Below are positions 6,681-10,211 of a stretch of 10,211 bases of DNA, one piece after another. The notes under the pieces were generated by a model that searched no databases, was not told the DNA's origin, and saw only the letters and a list, made by a program, of their open reading frames with translations. The DNA comes from an uncultured Muribaculaceae bacterium (GTDB lineage Bacteria > Bacteroidota > Bacteroidia > Bacteroidales > Muribaculaceae), in the NCBI GenBank assembly GCA_910587545.1, contig CAJUMI010000090.1:1-10211 (forward strand), in the 5' to 3' direction. Every line of letters begins with the position of its first letter. The first letter of the stretch is position 1. The position numbers and the translations under genes were made by a program.

Positions 6681-8387
6681 ATGGCAGAAATCAACGACAC
6701 AGAAGCTACCGAAAAGAAAGGACTCAACTTTGTTGAACAGATCGTCTGGGACGACCTTCAGGCCGGTAAGAACGGCGGACGGCTCAACACCCGCTTTCCG
6801 CCCGAGCCTAACGGCTATCTCCACATCGGACACGCCAAAGCCATCTGCATGGACTTCGGCGTCGCCGAAAAATTCGGCGGCACCTGTAACCTGCGATTCG
6901 ACGACACCAACCCCGTAAAAGAAGATGTCGAATACGTTGACTCTATCCGTGAAGATATCCACTGGCTCGGTTTCGACTGGGGCAACCGCGAATACTATGC
7001 GTCTGACTATTTCCCTCAGCTCTACGATCTCGCGATACGTCTTATCAAAGAAGGAAAGGCTTATGTCGACGATCAGACATCCGAAGAGATCGCCGCTCAG
7101 AAAGGCACTCCTACAGTGCCCGGCACCGAAAGCCCCTACCGCAACCGCAGCGTAGAAGAAAACCTTGACCTCTTCCAACGGATGAACGCCGGAGAGTTCG
7201 ACGAAGGCGCACGAGTGCTGAGAGCCAAAATCGACATGGCTTCGCCCAACATGCACTTCCGCGACCCCATCATGTACCGCATCATCAAGCATCCACACCA
7301 CCGCACCGGCACAACATGGAAAGTCTATCCAATGTATGACTTCGCCCACGGCCAGAGCGACTACTTCGAAGGTGTCACACACTCGATCTGCACACTTGAG
7401 TTTGTGCCTCACCGTCCGCTATATGAATATTTTGTCAAAGAGCTCGCCGACGAAAGCTACTGCCCCCGGCAGATCGAATTCAACCGTCTGAACCTCACCT
7501 ACACCGTAATGAGCAAGCGCAAACTGCTCCAGCTCGTCAAAGAAGGCCTTGTAGCCGGATGGGATGACCCCCGCATGCCGACAATCTCAGGCATGCGTCG
7601 CCGCGGTTACACCCCAGAGTCCATCCGCCGTTTCATCGACACTATCGGATATACAAAATATGAGGCTCTTAACAGCGTTTCGCTGCTCGAACACGCCGTG
7701 CGCGACGACCTTAACAAAAAGGCTACACGCGTCATGGCCGTGATAAACCCCGTCAAAGTGGTCATCACAAACTATCCGGAAGGACAGACCGAAATGGTGG
7801 AAATGGACAACAATCCCGAAGAAGAAGGAAGCGGCACCCACTCTATGCCCTTCTCACGCGAGATATACATCGAACGCGACGACTTCATGGAGAACCCGCC
7901 AAAAAAATTCTTCCGTCTCGCTCCTGACTCCGAAGTCCGACTTAAAGGCGCCTACATCGTCAGATGTACCGGCCTGCATAAAGATGACGACGGCAACATC
8001 GACGAGATATACTGCACCTACGATCCTGACACCCGCAGCGGCCTGCCCGGCGCCTCACGCAAGGTGAAAGGCACACTCCACTGGGTCTCGGCCGGCCATG
8101 CCGTCGATGCCGAAGTGCGTCTGTATGACCGTCTTTTCAATGTCGAGAACCCGGCAGCCGAACCCGACCGCGATTTCCGCGAGATGCTCAATCCCGAGTC
8201 GCTAAAGGTGGTCAAAGGAGTCAAGATAGAGCCGTTTGTCGCCGAAAACAACCTGCGCGGACGCAAATTCCAGTTCCAGCGTATCGGCTACTTCACTCCC
8301 GACTACGACTCTACTGCCGTCTCTCCCGTATTCAACCGTACTATCGCGCTCAAGGACAGCTGGGAAAAAGAACAGAAGAAAGCCTGA
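6681..8387 (+). CDS. glnS: Glutaminyl-tRNA synthetase
   Basis: This cytoplasmic class Ib synthetase charges tRNA-Gln with glutamine using ATP. The 568-residue product (E. coli GlnRS is 554) carries PPEPNGYLHIGHAKA with the HIGH motif at 48-51, RFDDTNP (72-78), YPMYDFAHGQSD (216-227), the KMSKS counterpart VMSKRKL (276-282) and WDDPRMPT (294-301). GlnRS rather than GluRS is indicated by the RFDDTNP and FAHGQSD segments and by the large C-terminal beta-barrel anticodon-binding part (about residues 345-560). The ATG at 6681 is the natural start; its 12-residue polar N-terminal extension precedes the conserved core. Its presence implies direct glutaminylation in this organism. The TPR gene follows after 13 bp and is probably in the same transcript. 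Confidence 0.98.
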   Translation: MAEINDTEATEKKGLNFVEQIVWDDLQAGKNGGRLNTRFPPEPNGYLHIGHAKAICMDFGVAEKFGGTCNLRFDDTNPVKEDVEYVDSIREDIHWLGFDWGNREYYASDYFPQLYDLAIRLIKEGKAYVDDQTSEEIAAQKGTPTVPGTESPYRNRSVEENLDLFQRMNAGEFDEGARVLRAKIDMASPNMHFRDPIMYRIIKHPHHRTGTTWKVYPMYDFAHGQSDYFEGVTHSICTLEFVPHRPLYEYFVKELADESYCPRQIEFNRLNLTYTVMSKRKLLQLVKEGLVAGWDDPRMPTISGMRRRGYTPESIRRFIDTIGYTKYEALNSVSLLEHAVRDDLNKKATRVMAVINPVKVVITNYPEGQTEMVEMDNNPEEEGSGTHSMPFSREIYIERDDFMENPPKKFFRLAPDSEVRLKGAYIVRCTGLHKDDDGNIDEIYCTYDPDTRSGLPGASRKVKGTLHWVSAGHAVDAEVRLYDRLFNVENPAAEPDRDFREMLNPESLKVVKGVKIEPFVAENNLRGRKFQFQRIGYFTPDYDSTAVSPVFNRTIALKDSWEKEQKKA

Positions 8388-8400
8388 TCTGCATTTGCGC

Positions 8401-9861
8401 ATGAGCGACAACAACAATGACCGCCGCATAGAGCTATGCTCACGCTTCAGAGCGTCTTTGGCCGAAGGATCGTCATCGCAGTATTTTGACGAGGACGATC
8501 TTATCGAGATTTTCGACTATGCCGGAGACCTCAATGACGACTATCTGCGCATGGAAGTGCTTCTGTGCGCAGCCCGATATTACCCCGACAGCGCAGCGCT
8601 GAAACAGCGTCGTGCACTGCTCTACTACACATTCGGCGACGATCTCACCTCTAAATATCTTCAGGACAACACCGCGCAGCACGGCGTACTTTGGGACATC
8701 ACCCGCTTGAGAAACGCCAGCCCGATGGGTTCTGAAGCCGACAAAGCGCTCGACGACATCCTCGCCGCCTATGGCGAATTCGAAGACGAGGAAGTCATCC
8801 AGTTTGTCGACGTCGCATCGTCGCTCGGACGCACCGACTGGTTGCTGTCGCGCCTCGAAGCCCTGCGCGCCCATGTGACATATATGCCAACTCTCCTGTT
8901 CGAGATCGCTGTCATGCTTGAGATAGAGCAACGCTACTCCGAGGCGATCACACTGCTTGAAGAGCTGACCGACCTCGAGCCCTACAACGAGCAGTACTGG
9001 TTTATGCTCGCCCAAGAATACGACCTCAACGACAACGTCGCCGGAGCACTTCAGGCTCTTGATCTCGCTCTCGCCATCCTGCCCGACGACAAAGCCATGC
9101 GTTTCTATCATGCCCGTCTTCTTGCCCGCGACGAGATCAGCCGTCAGCAGGCCGTGACTTCTCTCGAAAAACTCGCCGACGAATATCCCGACGACATCGA
9201 TATATGCCGGTTCCTCGCCGCGCTCCATATCGAGATAGCCCCTGACGATCAAGGCGAAACAGCCCGCAACCACGCCGTAGCGATATTACGGAAATGCTTC
9301 GGTCTCAACAAAGGCAACCGTAAACTCGCTTCCGACCTGATAGCCATCGATACAGCTCCAGCCGAACCTGTCATCTCCGAAGTCGTCAGACACGATGCAC
9401 CCGCCGACATCAACGCCTGGATAGCCTGGGCCGGCGAACTCGAAGCTCTTGGCGCCTACGACAGAGCCATCGAGATTTTGCGTTACTGCGAGAGCAGGCT
9501 CGGTTACAAAAATCCCTCACTCAACGAAGCCCTGGTCATCGATTACTTTATGATCAAAGACTTCCGGTCAGCCACACACACCTTCGAGTCTCAGACCGTA
9601 GGACCGTCGACCGCGTCGCCCGACACCGCAGCGCTCGTTTTCGTCGTCTATGCCATCTCTCTCGCCAAATTGGGACGCAAGAAAGACGCTGCCGAGTTCA
9701 GCAAGATGGTCATAAAATTACTGGTTGAAGACGGGCCCGATGAAATAACTCACGCTCTGCGTCGCCTCGGCACAGGACTCGTCCTGACCGACATCATCGA
9801 CCGCTGCACTACGCGCCGACGCACCGATTGGCAGTCATACGATCCCCTCGGAGTTTGGTAA
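8401..9861 (+). CDS. Tetratricopeptide-repeat protein
   Basis: The 486-residue protein is acidic, has no signal peptide or membrane segment, and should be cytoplasmic. TPR-like helix pairs are visible at about 163-194 (PTLLFEIAVMLEIEQRYSEA), 197-229 (EQYWFMLAQEYDLNDNVAGA), 231-264, 337-369 (NAWIAWAGELEALGAYDRA) and 410-440. The N-terminal 150 residues are helical but more divergent. TPR arrays mediate protein-protein contacts; no catalytic motif is present and I cannot name a partner. The start is the ATG at 8401, 13 bp after the glnS stop. The frame is open back to 8236, but that extension lies inside glnS and its translation is Ser/Thr-rich shadow sequence. Close spacing suggests an operon with glnS. 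I see no convincing hairpin terminator after the stop. Confidence 0.9.
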   Translation: MSDNNNDRRIELCSRFRASLAEGSSSQYFDEDDLIEIFDYAGDLNDDYLRMEVLLCAARYYPDSAALKQRRALLYYTFGDDLTSKYLQDNTAQHGVLWDITRLRNASPMGSEADKALDDILAAYGEFEDEEVIQFVDVASSLGRTDWLLSRLEALRAHVTYMPTLLFEIAVMLEIEQRYSEAITLLEELTDLEPYNEQYWFMLAQEYDLNDNVAGALQALDLALAILPDDKAMRFYHARLLARDEISRQQAVTSLEKLADEYPDDIDICRFLAALHIEIAPDDQGETARNHAVAILRKCFGLNKGNRKLASDLIAIDTAPAEPVISEVVRHDAPADINAWIAWAGELEALGAYDRAIEILRYCESRLGYKNPSLNEALVIDYFMIKDFRSATHTFESQTVGPSTASPDTAALVFVVYAISLAKLGRKKDAAEFSKMVIKLLVEDGPDEITHALRRLGTGLVLTDIIDRCTTRRRTDWQSYDPLGVW

Positions 9862-10023
9862 AGCCATTAAGCTGACAACAATAGATTGCATAAAACCATT
9901 CCAATTTCGCACTTCTCTTTCAGTTCAGTTTGAGAAAAACGCGCCCATATTTAATTTTTTAATACTTACTTTTTATTCTTTTCACAAAAAAATACTTTTC
10001 TTTGTAAAAAAAATTTTTGTTCC
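9862..10023. other. AT-rich intergenic region
   Basis: After the TPR gene, composition drops sharply and long A and T runs dominate from 9950 to 10020. A near-palindromic ACAAAAA...TTTTTGT pair (9986-10021) may form a weak AT hairpin, but it lacks a GC core, so I do not call it a terminator. No exact TAnnTTTG element, tRNA or repeat array was seen. Confidence 0.5.
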
Positions 10024-10211
10024 ATGAAATCAGATTTCATCATCTTATCCATATTATTTATTTCAGGACTCTTTGCTTGTAATGGAAATAATAATATACA
10101 ATTGGTAAAAGAATAGCAAGGAAAAGAAATCAAGCTACCATCGTTTCTGTTAGAAACATTTAGAGTCTGTTTAAAAACAAATGTTAATAAAAAACAAGCA
10201 TCAGTCGAAAT
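10024..10211 (+). pseudogene. Lipoprotein gene start interrupted by an in-frame TAG (3' partial)
   Basis: An ATG at 10024 opens a 30-codon frame that is a good lipoprotein signal peptide: a hydrophobic stretch (FIILSILFISGLF) and the lipobox LFAC with Cys19, followed by an Asn-rich spacer typical of mature lipoproteins. A TAG at 10114-10116 ends it. The same frame is then open for 31 codons to the window edge, beginning QGKEIKLPSFLLETF. Bacteroidetes lipoproteins of the 6-bladed beta-propeller type often have a similar EIxLSxF...LET segment shortly after the lipid anchor, so a single C-to-T change (CAG to TAG) in a once intact gene is plausible. Alternatives are a genuine 30-residue lipopeptide, or chance openness in AT-rich DNA. 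Composition is far more AT-rich than the neighbouring genes. Confidence 0.35.

Noticed and set aside
6606..7412. A 268-codon open frame on the - strand across the 5' half of glnS.
   Set aside because: Antisense shadow of glnS codons; the Val/Phe-rich translation has no recognisable motif.
8236..8400. Upstream extension of the TPR gene into glnS.
   Set aside because: It overlaps glnS coding sequence and translates to a Ser/Thr-rich stretch; ATG 8401 gives a clean start 13 bp after glnS.
8473..9273. A 266-codon open frame on the - strand opposite the TPR gene.
   Set aside because: Shadow of a GC-rich, codon-biased gene; the + strand TPR frame explains the region.
9986..10021. An A/T-only inverted repeat as a terminator of the glnS-TPR unit.
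   Set aside because: It has no GC core in the stem and such pairs are expected by chance in runs of A and T.
10150..10180. AGAGTCTGTTTAAAAAC, which recalls insertion-sequence end sequences.
   Set aside because: No matching inverted copy, target duplication or transposase is visible in the window.
1..10211. CRISPR array, tRNA, rRNA or riboswitch.
   Set aside because: No regularly spaced repeats, cloverleaf-like sequence or recognisable aptamer core was found on either strand by eye.

Overview
The window looks like chromosomal DNA from a Bacteroidales bacterium, most likely a gut Muribaculaceae-type lineage (inference). Support comes from the RHS tip of Bacteroidetes type, a cell-envelope lipoprotein resembling a Bacteroidetes coiled-coil adhesin family, weak or absent Shine-Dalgarno sequences before most starts, two matches to the Bacteroidetes -7 promoter element TAnnTTTG, and a base composition near 50% GC in the housekeeping genes.

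Left end (1-1813, + strand): the 3' end of an RHS-repeat protein. A GC-rich RHS core tail (about 73% GC over bases 1-60) passes abruptly into an AT-rich C-terminal tip (about 28% GC over 181-240). The tip resembles the catalytic core of a clan CD (caspase-like) cysteine peptidase. A lipoprotein gene follows 36 bp later and is the natural candidate for the immunity or partner gene. It is itself mosaic: AT-rich for its first 60% and GC-rich (62-72%) for its last third. The pair looks like an exchangeable toxin/immunity cassette held between two conserved GC-rich flanks. A bidirectional terminator closes the unit.

Centre (1825-6450, - strand): a GT2 glycosyltransferase with its own promoter, preceded by what reads as a four-gene operon. 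Its order of transcription is dacB (PBP4-type D-Ala-D-Ala carboxypeptidase), a small acidic coiled-coil protein of unknown function, rsmI (16S rRNA C1402 2'-O-methyltransferase) and a coiled-coil lipoprotein. The junctions are very tight (1 bp gap, 4 bp ATGA overlap, 9 bp gap), and the operon ends in a clear intrinsic terminator at 2918-2955.

Right (6451-10211, + strand): a 230 bp divergent promoter region, glnS (glutaminyl-tRNA synthetase), and 13 bp later a TPR protein, probably cotranscribed. The last 350 bp is AT-rich. It holds no complete sizeable gene, but carries a lipoprotein signal peptide in a frame interrupted by a single TAG after 30 codons and then open to the window edge.

The central and right-hand genes are ordinary core genes (peptidoglycan, ribosome modification, translation, envelope). 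The accessory and most unusual part is the left-hand toxin/lipoprotein cassette.
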